A DNA stretch of 64,000 nucleotides from DASUNQ01 sp044866775 (GCA_044866775.1 JBIOUG010000095.1:1-64000), one strand, 5' to 3'; shown: positions 55,608-62,762, counted from the first letter of the stretch. The notes: generated by a model from the letters alone, not told the origin. Numbers and translations: made by a program.

Positions 55608-56134
55608 AGCCCCAAATAAGCAAGGCGGAGGTTGCGTTTTTCGTCTTGACCCTTGTTGCTAGCTGCGTAGCCGCTCGCTATGTTCAGCCGCTGATTCATG
55701 GAGATAAGGAAGCGATCGGGCTCATCGCTACTGTATTTTCTATCTTGGCCGGACTCTTGGTGGGAATCATAACCCTTGTTGCGGATACGTCGAGCCTGCC
55801 AGGCAAGACGTGGCGGGGCGTTGCACTCGCGCGGCCGATTCTTAGGCGGCGCTTGTATCGTCATCGCGTACTGTTCCTCGTCTATCTCGTCACGCTTCTG
55901 CTAATACTGGCGGCATTAATTGTAGATGATGGATCGGGAGGCAAGATTGTAAAGTGGTTGGAAAGGGTATATATTTTTTTCGCCGCCGTAGGATTCGCTT
56001 ACTCATTGCGTCTACCCTGGACGCTGGCTCGCATGCAAGAAGAGCGACTAAATGCGGCCATCGAGGAACGGCGCCAGCAAGCCGGCGCAGCGGCAAGCGG
56101 CGTAACGGAAGCGAAGGAAGGCCGGATCGAGTAG
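55604..56134 (+). CDS. Four-helix membrane protein of the same cassette (candidate effector or sensor)
   Basis: A 176-aa protein with four clear hydrophobic helices at about residues 8-27, 37-60, 87-107 and 121-142, then a charged tail of about 34 residues. A short basic linker (LRRRLYRHR) joins helices 2 and 3. No enzyme motif is visible. The ATG overlaps the stop of the preceding gene. In comparable two-gene systems the membrane partner detects or carries out envelope damage; that is only an analogy here. Confidence 0.75.
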   Translation: MKPQISKAEVAFFVLTLVASCVAARYVQPLIHGDKEAIGLIATVFSILAGLLVGIITLVADTSSLPGKTWRGVALARPILRRRLYRHRVLFLVYLVTLLLILAALIVDDGSGGKIVKWLERVYIFFAAVGFAYSLRLPWTLARMQEERLNAAIEERRQQAGAAASGVTEAKEGRIE

Positions 56135-56149
56135 CCCGCTCGCTGACAC

Positions 56150-56350
56150 GTTTACCTGACCAGCCGCCGCACCACTCCATCAGTTCCTCATCCCGCACCG
56201 ACAGCCGCGCTAACTCGGCCGCGAGCGCCCTTGAGCCGAACACCAGACGGCCGTAGAGCTCGGACGTCCGTTGCTCGGCAATCGTCCGTTGGCGACGGGG
56301 GCGAACTAGGGACCTTGGGGATCAGGTCGAGGAGGCGGTCGAGGTAGCGT
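56150..56350 (-). pseudogene. Fragments of the 57.2-59.1 kb gene cassette
   Basis: On the minus strand around 56225-56300 the reading RQRTIAEQRTSELYGRLVF closely matches RQRGIAEQRTTELYGRMVF in the gene at 58631. Further along, YLDRLLDLIPKV matches HLDRLLEIILKV near the C-terminus of the gene at 57237. Both are short and lack surrounding reading frame, so they are remnants of a decayed duplicate. The rest of 56351-56575 shows no gene. Confidence 0.7.
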
Positions 56351-56575
56351 GTCGCACAGGGGGACGCACAAGATGGCACTACGGCGAGACCATCGGGTTC
56401 GAGCCGGGCGCCTCTCGACGAAGGCGCCTCGCCTCACTTCCAGCTGCGCGTATCGGCGGTCTGCTCTACGAACGCGAGAGCTTCTCTCTCCGATCGGCGA
56501 CGGCTGACGAGGAGCGATTGACGGCGAGCCTCCTGCTCCGTGTCGAGCCGCCGCTGCGCGCCGAGGCGGCAGGCT

Positions 56576-56923
56576 TCACCCGGGCGGAACGCCGAGGGCG
56601 ATCATCAGGGCCCGATCGACTCGGCGCATCACAGCGGCAGGGAGGGTTGCGGCGGGGCCCTGGAGCTGCTCCTTCCAGAGAGTGTAGATCTCGGCGCACT
56701 TGACGACGCTGGCTCGCTGGAGGCCGGCCGTTCCCTTCGGCAAGCTGACCTCCCAGTCGAAGTCGCGTCCCAAGCGGCCGACGGAAGTCAAGTGCACGAC
56801 CAGCACTTTCAGGTAGCGCTCGTTGGCGTTGAAGGCGTCGTCCGAGACCACGAGCATCGGCCGGCGCTTCTCTGCTGCGCCACGCATCGGCACTTTTGCC
56901 CACCAGATCTCGCCACGCCGCAT
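56576..56923 (-). CDS. MazF/PemK-family endoribonuclease toxin
   Basis: A 115-aa toxin of the MazF/PemK fold. The N-terminal MRRGEIWWAKVPM and EKRRPMLVVSDDAFN segments carry the usual catalytic Arg region, and TSVGRLGRDFDWEVSLPKG and SVVKCAEIYTL follow. It cleaves RNA when not bound by its antitoxin. ATG 56923 is placed 4 nt after the antitoxin stop, which excludes the longer upstream frame. Confidence 0.88.
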   Translation of the reverse strand: MRRGEIWWAKVPMRGAAEKRRPMLVVSDDAFNANERYLKVLVVHLTSVGRLGRDFDWEVSLPKGTAGLQRASVVKCAEIYTLWKEQLQGPAATLPAAVMRRVDRALMIALGVPPG

Positions 56924-56927
56924 TGCC

Positions 56928-57173
56928 TTACTCTTCGCGGTCGAAGGCTTGGACGTCGATGAGCCCTTCGTCTTCGTCGCCATACCCGCGGTCGCAATAG
57001 GTCGCCACCTGCTCTGCCAAGAGATCCCGCCGCACTCGCTCGAGCTTCTCGTCGATGGCCTCGCGGATGAGCTCCGAGCTGGTGCGGTAGCGGCCGGTCT
57101 CCACGATCTCTCGGATGCGCTCCAACTGGGCCGGCTCGGCGGTGAACACGGTCTTGCGCTTGGAAGCTGCCAT
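56928..57173 (-). CDS. Ribbon-helix-helix antitoxin for the MazF-type toxin
   Basis: An 81-aa protein with an RHH-like N-terminus, KRKTVFTAEPAQLERIREI followed by YRTSSELIREAIDEKLE, and an acidic tail that would wrap the toxin. Resembles ParD/CopG-type antitoxins. The ATG is 8 nt after a -10-like hexamer, implying leaderless expression, and an inverted repeat overlaps the promoter, consistent with autoregulation. Confidence 0.82.
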   Translation of the reverse strand: MAASKRKTVFTAEPAQLERIREIVETGRYRTSSELIREAIDEKLERVRRDLLAEQVATYCDRGYGDEDEGLIDVQAFDREE

Positions 57174-57181
57174 GATCCAGT

Positions 57182-57210
57182 AGACTAACTTGGTCGACGG
57201 TTTCGGTCAA
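57182..57210 (-). promoter_or_regulatory. Promoter and operator of the MazF-type toxin-antitoxin pair
   Basis: On the minus strand TTGACC (57210-57205) and TAGTCT (57187-57182) are spaced by 17 bp, with the ATG 8 nt downstream. CTTGGT and ACCAAG arms flank the -35 and spacer, forming an inverted repeat suitable for the RHH antitoxin. Confidence 0.6.
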
Positions 57211-57236
57211 CCAAGCCTGGGGACCCCCAACCTCCC

Positions 57237-57980
57237 TCACGCCCCGAGCAGCCTCGGCAGGTACTCCGCCAACGCCGGCAGGTACACATGCGCCTTCGCC
57301 AGCAGCGCCTCGACCTTGAGGATGATCTCGAGCAGGCGGTCGAGGTGATCCAGGTTCAGCGCCCCGCCCTGCTTCTTCACCCGCAGGTAGTGGACGGTGA
57401 GCTTGCCGACGGCGCGCTCGACGGCCTCCTCGAGGCCGCGGGCGCCGTGGATGCGGTAGTCGGCGACGGCGGCGCGGAGGGACTGGAGGATGTCGAGGGA
57501 GACCGAGCGGAGGGCGGGGTCGAGCTCGGCGCGGGCGGAGAAGGCGAAGAGGGAGTTGAGGCGGGCCTCGAGCTCGGCCAGGTCGTCGGGCGGCAGGATT
57601 AGCTCGGGGAGCTCCTCGGCGATGCGCAGGCCGCAGAACTCGACGGACTGGAGGACGATGTCGGAGAGGCCCTCCTGGAACGGGGGGTAGCGGCGGGAGT
57701 CCTGGTCGAGGCGGGCGGAGAGGAGGCCCTTCCTGGCCGCCGGGAAGTGGCGGAGGTAGCGCGGGGGGTCGAGGCCGGGGATCGCGGCGATCGCGGCCTG
57801 GGACTGGGCGAAGAGGTCGTCGAGGAGGACGAGCTTGCGGCGGATCGCGAGGTCGTCGGCGGGGTCGAGGTCGAAGACCTCGCCCAGGGCGTCGCGGATG
57901 GGGCGGCCCTCGCGGCAAGCGGCGCGCAGGGCGAGCAGGAGGCGGTGGAGGCGGAGGGCGGAGTTGGTCATGCGGTCCAT
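57237..57980 (-). CDS. Hypothetical all-alpha protein of a locally duplicated cassette
   Basis: A 247-aa predicted all-helical protein of no family I can name. It starts MTNSALRLHRLLLALRAACR and has EVFDLDPADDLAIRRKLVLL, then LPPDDLAELEARLNSLFAFS, and ends in a helical HLDRLLEIILKVEALLAKAH segment. Fragments of relatives occur at 56.2-56.4 kb and at 58496-58541, so the gene belongs to a repeated unit. It lies downstream of a frameshifted gene with 9 nt between them. Confidence 0.72.
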   Translation of the reverse strand: MDRMTNSALRLHRLLLALRAACREGRPIRDALGEVFDLDPADDLAIRRKLVLLDDLFAQSQAAIAAIPGLDPPRYLRHFPAARKGLLSARLDQDSRRYPPFQEGLSDIVLQSVEFCGLRIAEELPELILPPDDLAELEARLNSLFAFSARAELDPALRSVSLDILQSLRAAVADYRIHGARGLEEAVERAVGKLTVHYLRVKKQGGALNLDHLDRLLEIILKVEALLAKAHVYLPALAEYLPRLLGA

Positions 57981-57989
57981 GGGGAGGCC

Positions 57990-58481
57990 TCAGTCCTCTC
58001 CGATCGTCTGCGCCTCGCCCTCGACGTCGGGCGCGGGGGTCCGCCAGTCGCGGCCGACATGCACCTCGTGCTTGCCGGGCGCGCCCCAGCGGACGAGGAC
58101 CAAGTCGACGGGATCGCGCCAGCCGTTGCGGGGCGGCTGGGCCGGCCGCTCGAGGCTGGCGAGGAGGCCGCCGTCGAAGCGGCAGGCCGAGCACCATGCG
58201 CAGGAGGGCCGCGGCGGCCTGGTTGCGCGGGACCTCCGTGTTGGTGCGCAGGCCCGGCGCGAAGGGCTCGCCGTCCGGCGAGGCGAGCGCGTGGTAGAGG
58301 CGGAGGGCGCGGCCGAGCCAGTCGAGGGCCAGGGCGCGGAGCTTCGGGGCGCCGGGCCGCCGGCGAGACCGAGGATGCGGCGGTAGTAGGGCACCTCGCG
58401 CGGGTCGGAGACGATCTTGCCGGCGAGGCAGTCGGCGAGGCGGGCTTGGAGGGCGACGTGGGCGCGTTGCGCAGGGCGCAT
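57990..58481 (-). pseudogene. Hypothetical gene with two compensating frameshifts
   Basis: GGAGG and ATG 58481 start a good reading MRPAQRAHVALQARLADCL through VPYYRRILGLAG. Between about 58355 and 58195 the sensible protein continues in another frame as KLRALALDWLGRALRLYHAL and NQAAAALLRMVLGL. It returns to the first frame at CRFDGGLLASLERPAQPP and ends HVGRDWRTPAPDVEGEAQ near 57990. The total stays at 164 codons, so one base was gained and one lost. Sequencing error or real double mutation are both possible. Confidence 0.75.
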
Positions 58482-58495
58482 CGGGAACCTCCATG

Positions 58496-58541
58496 AGTCG
58501 GGGCGGTGGAGGCGGGGGGCGGAGTTGGTGGTACGTTGCAT
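58496..58541 (-). pseudogene. N-terminal fragment of a paralogue of the gene at 57237
   Basis: The minus-strand reading MQRTTNSAPRLHRP matches MDRMTNSALRLHRL at the start of the gene at 57237. Only about 15 codons are kept before another gene's Shine-Dalgarno begins. It shows that the cassette was duplicated in tandem and trimmed. Confidence 0.65.
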
Positions 58542-58630
58542 GGGCTCTCGTTCGACGCGGGCGCGTTGAGGGAGGGCGGTGCGCCGCCGGCGGAGGTCAG
58601 ATCTCCGCCGGCGGCCGTTGGTTTTGCCCG

Positions 58631-59077
58631 TCAGGGCTTGCGGGTCGGCTCCTCCTGAGCCGGGGCCGGAGCCGGGCCGGGCGGTTGCGGTGGCGGGACG
58701 GCGCCAGGCGCCGGCGGGGTCGTCTCCTCCTCCTCCTCCTTCTTTGCGGGTCCAGGGAAGGCGTTGGGCCGGAGGCCGAGCTCGTGGAGGACGTTGGCGC
58801 GCTTGCCGTAGGTGCCCTTGAGGACGAACACCATGCGGCCGTAGAGCTCGGTAGTGCGTTGCTCGGCGATGCCCCGTTGGCGGTTTGCCTCGCGGAGGCG
58901 GCCTTCGTGGACATCGGCCTGGGTGAGGAGGGCGTCGATCTGCTGGACGAGGGCGGTCAGCTCCGCGTGGTCCTCCCTGAGGAAGGAGACCTCCTCGATG
59001 CGGGGCTTGAGACCCTCCGCGAGCACTCTCCAGTCCTGGAGCTTGTCTGCTAGCGATCCGTCGGGCACGGCGGTCAT
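58631..59077 (-). CDS. Hypothetical coiled-coil protein with Pro-rich tail
   Basis: A protein of about 148 aa from ATG 59077, of no named family. Residues 10-85 are predicted coiled coil (SLADKLQDWRVLAEGLKPRI, LTALVQQIDALLTQADVHEG). A conserved block, RQRGIAEQRTTELYGRM, also survives in the remnant at 56.2 kb. The last 45 residues are acidic then Pro/Ala-rich. Longer starts at 59143 or 59164 would add YPQR-type heptad residues coded by the adjacent repeat array. The Shine-Dalgarno abuts the 59077 ATG, so the start is uncertain. Confidence 0.65.
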   Translation of the reverse strand: MTAVPDGSLADKLQDWRVLAEGLKPRIEEVSFLREDHAELTALVQQIDALLTQADVHEGRLREANRQRGIAEQRTTELYGRMVFVLKGTYGKRANVLHELGLRPNAFPGPAKKEEEEETTPPAPGAVPPPQPPGPAPAPAQEEPTRKP

Positions 59078-59108
59078 CTCCTTTCGTTGCTCAAGACGAG
59101 CGAGGAAG

Positions 59109-59360
59109 CGCTCCGGATAGAGCTCCGGGCGCTGGGGATACATCTCCGAGCGCTGGGGATACATCCCCGGTCGTTGGTGATGTATCTCCGGTTGTCGGTG
59201 ATGTATCTCCCGTCATTGGTGATGTATCTCCGGCCGTTGGAGATAGATCCCCAGGCGCTGGGGATGAATCTCCGGGCGCTGGGGATACATCCCCCAGGCG
59301 CTGGGGATAGATCCCCAGGCGTCGGGGATAGATCCCCGGGCGTGGGGGACACATCTCCGG
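59109..59360. repeat. Array of about 12 degenerate 21-bp tandem repeats
   Basis: Contiguous units near CCGGGCGCTGGGGATACATC, mostly 21 bp long, without spacers. Because 21 is a multiple of three, each strand reads as 7-residue repeats in several frames (for example GDxSPxx on the minus strand and YPQRxxE in the neighbouring frame), so apparent long ORFs here are not evidence of genes. It fills the 349-nt gap 59078-59426. The start of the unit, CCGGGCGCT, is shared with the array at 12433-12894. Confidence 0.85.
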
Positions 59361-59426
59361 CGGCTGCTACGACAACTTCCAGGGCCCGGATCGTCACCCC
59401 GCCCTCTGGCGCGGTTCCGCCGTCCG

Positions 59427-59735
59427 TCACGCCCCGAACTCCAGCGCCTCGGCCACCAGGAAGTCCCGCTCGGTGACGCCGTCGACCGCCGCCGTCGAGA
59501 GGTTGACGACGACGGTGCCCGGCGTCAGGGTCATCGTCGCTTCGCCCTCGTGGTAGTCGATGACGGAGGCGAGGGCGCTCGCGAAGGAGCTGCCGACGTA
59601 AAGGCTGGGGACGCTCCAGGTGCGGCGGATGGCCCTGCCGTCGCGCCGGAGCTCCCAGGTGGGGAGCCGCTCGAGGAGCGCTTGGATGCGCTCGGCCTTG
59701 AGCTGCTCGGTGATGGGTCTGCGGCTCTCGTTCAT
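59427..59735 (-). CDS. Pterin-4a-carbinolamine dehydratase-like protein
   Basis: A 102-aa protein matching the PCD/PhhB fold in length and order: RIQALLERLPTWELRRDGRA, IRRTWSVPSLYVGSSFA, then TPGTVVVNLSTAAVDGVTER and DFLVAEALEF. The catalytic block HHP of active enzymes is replaced by a DYHEGEA segment keeping only one His, so activity in recycling tetrahydrobiopterin is doubtful. ATG 59735 is preceded by GGAGG at 8 nt. The longer upstream frame mostly translates a repeat element and is rejected. Confidence 0.75.
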   Translation of the reverse strand: MNESRRPITEQLKAERIQALLERLPTWELRRDGRAIRRTWSVPSLYVGSSFASALASVIDYHEGEATMTLTPGTVVVNLSTAAVDGVTERDFLVAEALEFGA

Positions 59736-59800
59736 CTCAGGTTCCTCCAGGACTTCAGGGGCGCCGGGAGGCTCCAGTGCCTCCGGCGGGACAGCGGTCT

Positions 59801-59860
59801 TGCTACTCCAACCAAGCCCCCGCCGCTTCGCGGCCCACCCTGACCGGCTTCGCCGGTCAG
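59801..59860 (-). repeat. 60-bp double-hairpin element, copy B
   Basis: On the minus strand it begins CTGACCGGC-GAA-GCCGGTCAG, continues through CCGC-GAA-GCGG and ends GGAGTAGCAA. It matches 61136-61195 at all but about one base. This copy lies between the TPR gene's stop and the pterin-dehydratase-like start. Confidence 0.85.
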
Positions 59861-59863
59861 CGG

Positions 59864-61354
59864 TCATCGCGCCGCTCCTCCGCCGCGGCGGCGCGCGCCG
59901 GCGGCGGTGAAGGGAAGGAGGTTCGACTGCGGAGGACGGCGGCGCAGCGGCTCGGTCAGCGCCGGATCGAAGAGGACGCCGAGCCCGCGCAGCGGCCCCG
60001 GGCCTCCCGGCACGCGCTGCCCGAAGCGGCGCTGGAGGCCGGCGATGCGCTCGGCCTCGGCGCTCCCGCCGCGGAGCAGCCCGCGCAGCTCGCGCAGGAG
60101 GGCGCGCAGCTCGCTCGGCAGCGTCTCGGGGGCGAAGAGCGGCTCGATCTCGTCGGCCAGGGCGGCGAGACGCCCGCGCCGCTGCTCATCGGCAAACAGG
60201 ACGGCGAGGTGGAAGGCCGCCGCGGCCGCCTCGCCCCAAGCGCTCGCCCCCTTGGCGGCGGCGAGCGCCTCGCGGAGCAGGCGCTCGGTCGCCTCGCGGT
60301 CGCCCGCCTCGGCGGTGAGCCAGGCCCGCGTCAGGAGGGCCAGGGCGGGAGTCCCCGCTCCCGCGGCCGTCGCCTGCCGCTCGGCCTCGGCGAGGGCCTC
60401 CTGCGCCGCCCATGGGTGACCGACCGCGGCGTGCATGAAGGCGAGGAGGAGCCGCTCGCGGAGCGCTTCGGCCGGCGCCAGCCACGCCTCGCGCAGCGCG
60501 AGCGACCGCCCGGAGAGCGCGAGCGCCCGCTCGGTGTCTCCCTCGCGGGCGTAGATCGCCGCCTGGTCGGCGACGGCGAGGGACTCCTCCACCGTCTCGC
60601 CCCTGCGGTGGAAGAGACTCTCCGCCCGCTCGAGCAGTGCCAGCGCCTCGTGGATCCGCCGCTGGCGGTCGCGGACGCCGGCGAGGAGGCGACAGAAGAC
60701 CGCCGCCTCGACGTCCTCTGGATCGGCGATGTGGCTCTCCGCGACCCGGAAGGCCAGCTCGCCCGGGTCCTGGGGCAGCCGCTCGATGAGCTCGGTGTAG
60801 CCGCACAGCATGTGGACGCGCGCCTTCAAGTCGGCGAGGAGCGCCGGCGGCAGGCCGGCTTTCTCGACGGCGCAGCTCAGGTGGAAGGCGGCCTCGGCGA
60901 GCGCGTGGCCGCGGCTCGGGAAGGGGTAGCTCTCCTCGTAGGCGCGGTCGAGGACCCGCAGCAGGATGGCGACCGCCTGCGGCGCCGGCTTCTGCCGGAG
61001 CTCGCGCTCCATCTTCCTGACCGGCAGCGCGAGGAGCCCCTCGATCGCGGCGTCGGCCTCCGCGGCCGCCATGGCGACCGCCGTCGACGACGCGCTCGGC
61101 TCCGCAGCGAGGCGCGTGAAGACGCTCTCGTAGAGCTGACCGGCGAAGCCGGTCAGGGTGGGCCGCGAAGCGGCGGGGGCTTGGTCGGAGTAGCAAACCC
61201 GCGCCGCCCCGGCCTCGGGCGCGAGCTCCGGCAGCAGCCGGCGCACGCGGCGGCGGCAGAGGCGGCAGGCGAGGAGGTGATGGAGGTGCTGGAGCTGCGG
61301 GGCGGCGAGGCCGTCGGCCAGGCGGGCGAGATCGTCGAAGGGGACGTGCGCCAC
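59864..61354 (-). CDS. Zinc-finger-like N-terminus plus TPR protein with in-frame repeat element
   Basis: A 496-aa protein. The N-terminus has HHLLACRLCRRRV, an anti-sigma-like H-x4-C-x2-C site. Residues 54-73 (CYSDQAPAASRP onward) are the translation of a 60-bp palindromic element also present at 59801. From about residue 80 to 470 the protein is helical and TPR-like (LLERAESLFHRRGETVEESL, ALALSGRSLALREAW). The C-terminus ends in a Pro/Arg-rich tail. It starts GTG 61354 and is divergent from an XRE-type regulator, which suggests a regulator-and-sensor pair seen in related genomes. Confidence 0.75.
   Translation of the reverse strand: MAHVPFDDLARLADGLAAPQLQHLHHLLACRLCRRRVRRLLPELAPEAGAARVCYSDQAPAASRPTLTGFAGQLYESVFTRLAAEPSASSTAVAMAAAEADAAIEGLLALPVRKMERELRQKPAPQAVAILLRVLDRAYEESYPFPSRGHALAEAAFHLSCAVEKAGLPPALLADLKARVHMLCGYTELIERLPQDPGELAFRVAESHIADPEDVEAAVFCRLLAGVRDRQRRIHEALALLERAESLFHRRGETVEESLAVADQAAIYAREGDTERALALSGRSLALREAWLAPAEALRERLLLAFMHAAVGHPWAAQEALAEAERQATAAGAGTPALALLTRAWLTAEAGDREATERLLREALAAAKGASAWGEAAAAAFHLAVLFADEQRRGRLAALADEIEPLFAPETLPSELRALLRELRGLLRGGSAEAERIAGLQRRFGQRVPGGPGPLRGLGVLFDPALTEPLRRRPPQSNLLPFTAAGARRRGGGAAR
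61136..61195 (+). repeat. 60-bp double-hairpin element, copy A, inside a reading frame
   Basis: Two hairpins with GAA loops, CTGACCGGC/GCCGGTCAG and CCGC/GCGG, followed by GGGGGCTTGGTCGGAGTAGC. The length is 60 bp, so it keeps the reading frame of the TPR gene in which it lies. Confidence 0.85.
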
Positions 61355-61503
61355 CGATCGTTCCTCAGCCGCGCGGGAGGCGGGCGGGCGCTGGCGCCCA
61401 AGGGGTGCAGGAGACGCGATAGCAGGTGTGATCGCCGGTCATTGCGGTTGATCAGACCAGCAACAGGTGGAGTTGTCAAGCCCCGTCCCCGCTGACAGGT
61501 GCA

Positions 61504-61527
61504 ATGCACCGGCTGCACCGGTATAGA
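61504..61527 (+). promoter_or_regulatory. Candidate promoter and CACCGG operator for the XRE regulator
   Basis: TATAGA (61522-61527) ends 8 nt before the GTG at 61536. Just upstream TGCACCGG occurs twice, 9 bp apart (61505-61512 and 61514-61521), preceded by GTGCA. The repeats would be a natural autoregulatory site. Confidence 0.5.
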
Positions 61528-61535
61528 CTCCCTTC

Positions 61536-61952
61536 GTGGAACCCCGCCCGCCGGGACGGCTCGACACGGAGACCATGCGGGAGGCGCTCAGGCGCCGCAT
61601 TCGCCGTGAGGGGCTGACCCTGCGTCAGGTCGAGGAGCGGCTGGGGCGGAAGGGCGACTACCTGCGGCAGGTGCTGGCCGGGAAGATCGACCTGCGGTGG
61701 GACCACGTGGCCGGCATCCTCGCCGCCCTCGGCGTCCACCCCGTCGAGTTCTTCGAGGAGGTCTACGGCCCGGCGCCGAGCCGCGCCGCGCCGGCCGGCT
61801 CCGCGGCCACCCCGTACGCGACGAGCAGTCAGCTCGTCCGCTGGTCGAGCCTCCGCGTCCTCATCTGGGAGTTCAAGGAGAAGGGCATCTTCACGGCCGA
61901 GGAGGCCGAACGGTTGCTGGCGAAGCTCGAGAGCGAGCCGCCGCCGGTGTAG
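61536..61952 (+). CDS. XRE-family helix-turn-helix regulator
   Basis: A 138-aa protein with an N-terminal HTH, LTLRQVEERLGRKGDYLRQV at about residues 28-47, in the xenobiotic-response-element style. HVAGILAALGVHPVEFFEEV follows. The C-terminal 60 residues end with EFKEKGIFTAEEAERLLAKL. GTG 61536 fits a leaderless start; ATG 61575 is an alternative and would still keep the HTH. It probably regulates itself and the divergent zinc-finger/TPR gene. Confidence 0.8.
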   Translation: MEPRPPGRLDTETMREALRRRIRREGLTLRQVEERLGRKGDYLRQVLAGKIDLRWDHVAGILAALGVHPVEFFEEVYGPAPSRAAPAGSAATPYATSSQLVRWSSLRVLIWEFKEKGIFTAEEAERLLAKLESEPPPV

Positions 61953-62048
61953 GCCGCGTGCGGCGGTCCTACCCGCTGGCGGTCGCATAGTGCCGCACGG
62001 CCTGTCGACCGGGGCGAGCCGCGGGAACGGCGGTTGATTACGGCGGTG

Positions 62049-62417
62049 TTAGAGCAAACTGCCGATGAGCACGGCCGCGATCACGAGAGTGCCCAGTAGA
62101 CCCATGACGATGCCGAAGATTGCCCGTCCCATGCCGTGTCGCTGGGGGTGACGCTTGATGTCGATCACCGCCAGGATTCCCGTGACCAGGGCGAACGGCG
62201 CCGGCAGGATCAAGAGCGAGAAGAGGCCCAGGTAGCCGGCGGCGATTGCCCAACCTGATCGACCGACGGGCAAGATCATTCGCATCATCGGGTCCTGGCC
62301 CGCCGGTTGCGAGGCTGGCGACGGTTGGCTGCGGGGGCGAGGCTTCCCGCATTGTGGGCAGGCGAGGGCGGTGTCAGAGACCTGCGCCCCACACTCCGGA
62401 CAGGCTACGAGCGCCAT
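62049..62417 (-). CDS. Zinc-ribbon DUF4190 membrane protein
   Basis: A 122-aa protein. The N-terminus is a zinc ribbon, CPECG...CPQCG with 14 residues between, followed by a Pro/Ser-rich linker. Two hydrophobic helices come next with a short polar loop IDIKRHPQRHGMGRAIFG, the mark of the DUF4190 family. Function is unknown. It is followed 14 nt upstream by the remnant of a nucleotide-binding gene. Confidence 0.85.
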   Translation of the reverse strand: MALVACPECGAQVSDTALACPQCGKPRPRSQPSPASQPAGQDPMMRMILPVGRSGWAIAAGYLGLFSLLILPAPFALVTGILAVIDIKRHPQRHGMGRAIFGIVMGLLGTLVIAAVLIGSLL

Positions 62418-62431
62418 CGTTCATTCCCTCC

Positions 62432-62762
62432 TCAGCGTCCTGCGAGCCAGGACCGGATGGCGTCCATGTACTCGAGGACGGGCATCATGTTGAGGTCCTC
62501 GCCCGTATACCCCGCGTCGAGACGCTGATCGTAGAAGCGGAAGCGAACTCCGTGAACCTGTACCACAGCAGCGACGGAGCCGGCGCGTTCTTCACGCCCA
62601 CCGTTTCGACGAACCAGTCCCGCACGGCGCGAACCATCCTCTCGGGCTCGTTGGCTCTTGATGTCGACTCCCGAGAGGTCCGACAGGGCCTTCCTGAACT
62701 CGTGCTCAGCGGGGCGTCGAGCGGGCAGTTGACGAAGACGCTGTCGTCGAAGGCGGCCGTAG
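62432..62762 (-). pseudogene. Decayed nucleotide-binding (defence-type) gene
   Basis: Three frames together give fragments of one protein: AFDDSVFVNCPLDA, then EHEFRKALSDLSGVDIKS, then EPERMVRAVRDWFVETVGVK and LLWYRFTEF, then FYDQRLDAGYTGEDLNMMPV and YMDAIRSWLAGR ending at TGA 62432. In intact family members the first and second fragments are separated by more than 100 residues, so a large deletion plus at least two frameshifts are present. The family is a TIR-like nucleotide-binding domain common in bacteria; the call is from memory of its pattern. Confidence 0.65.

Noticed and set aside
59074..59430. Long ORFs on both strands with 7-residue repeats
   Set aside because: They arise because the 21-bp DNA repeat is open in several frames on both strands; no start signal or conserved domain supports any of them.
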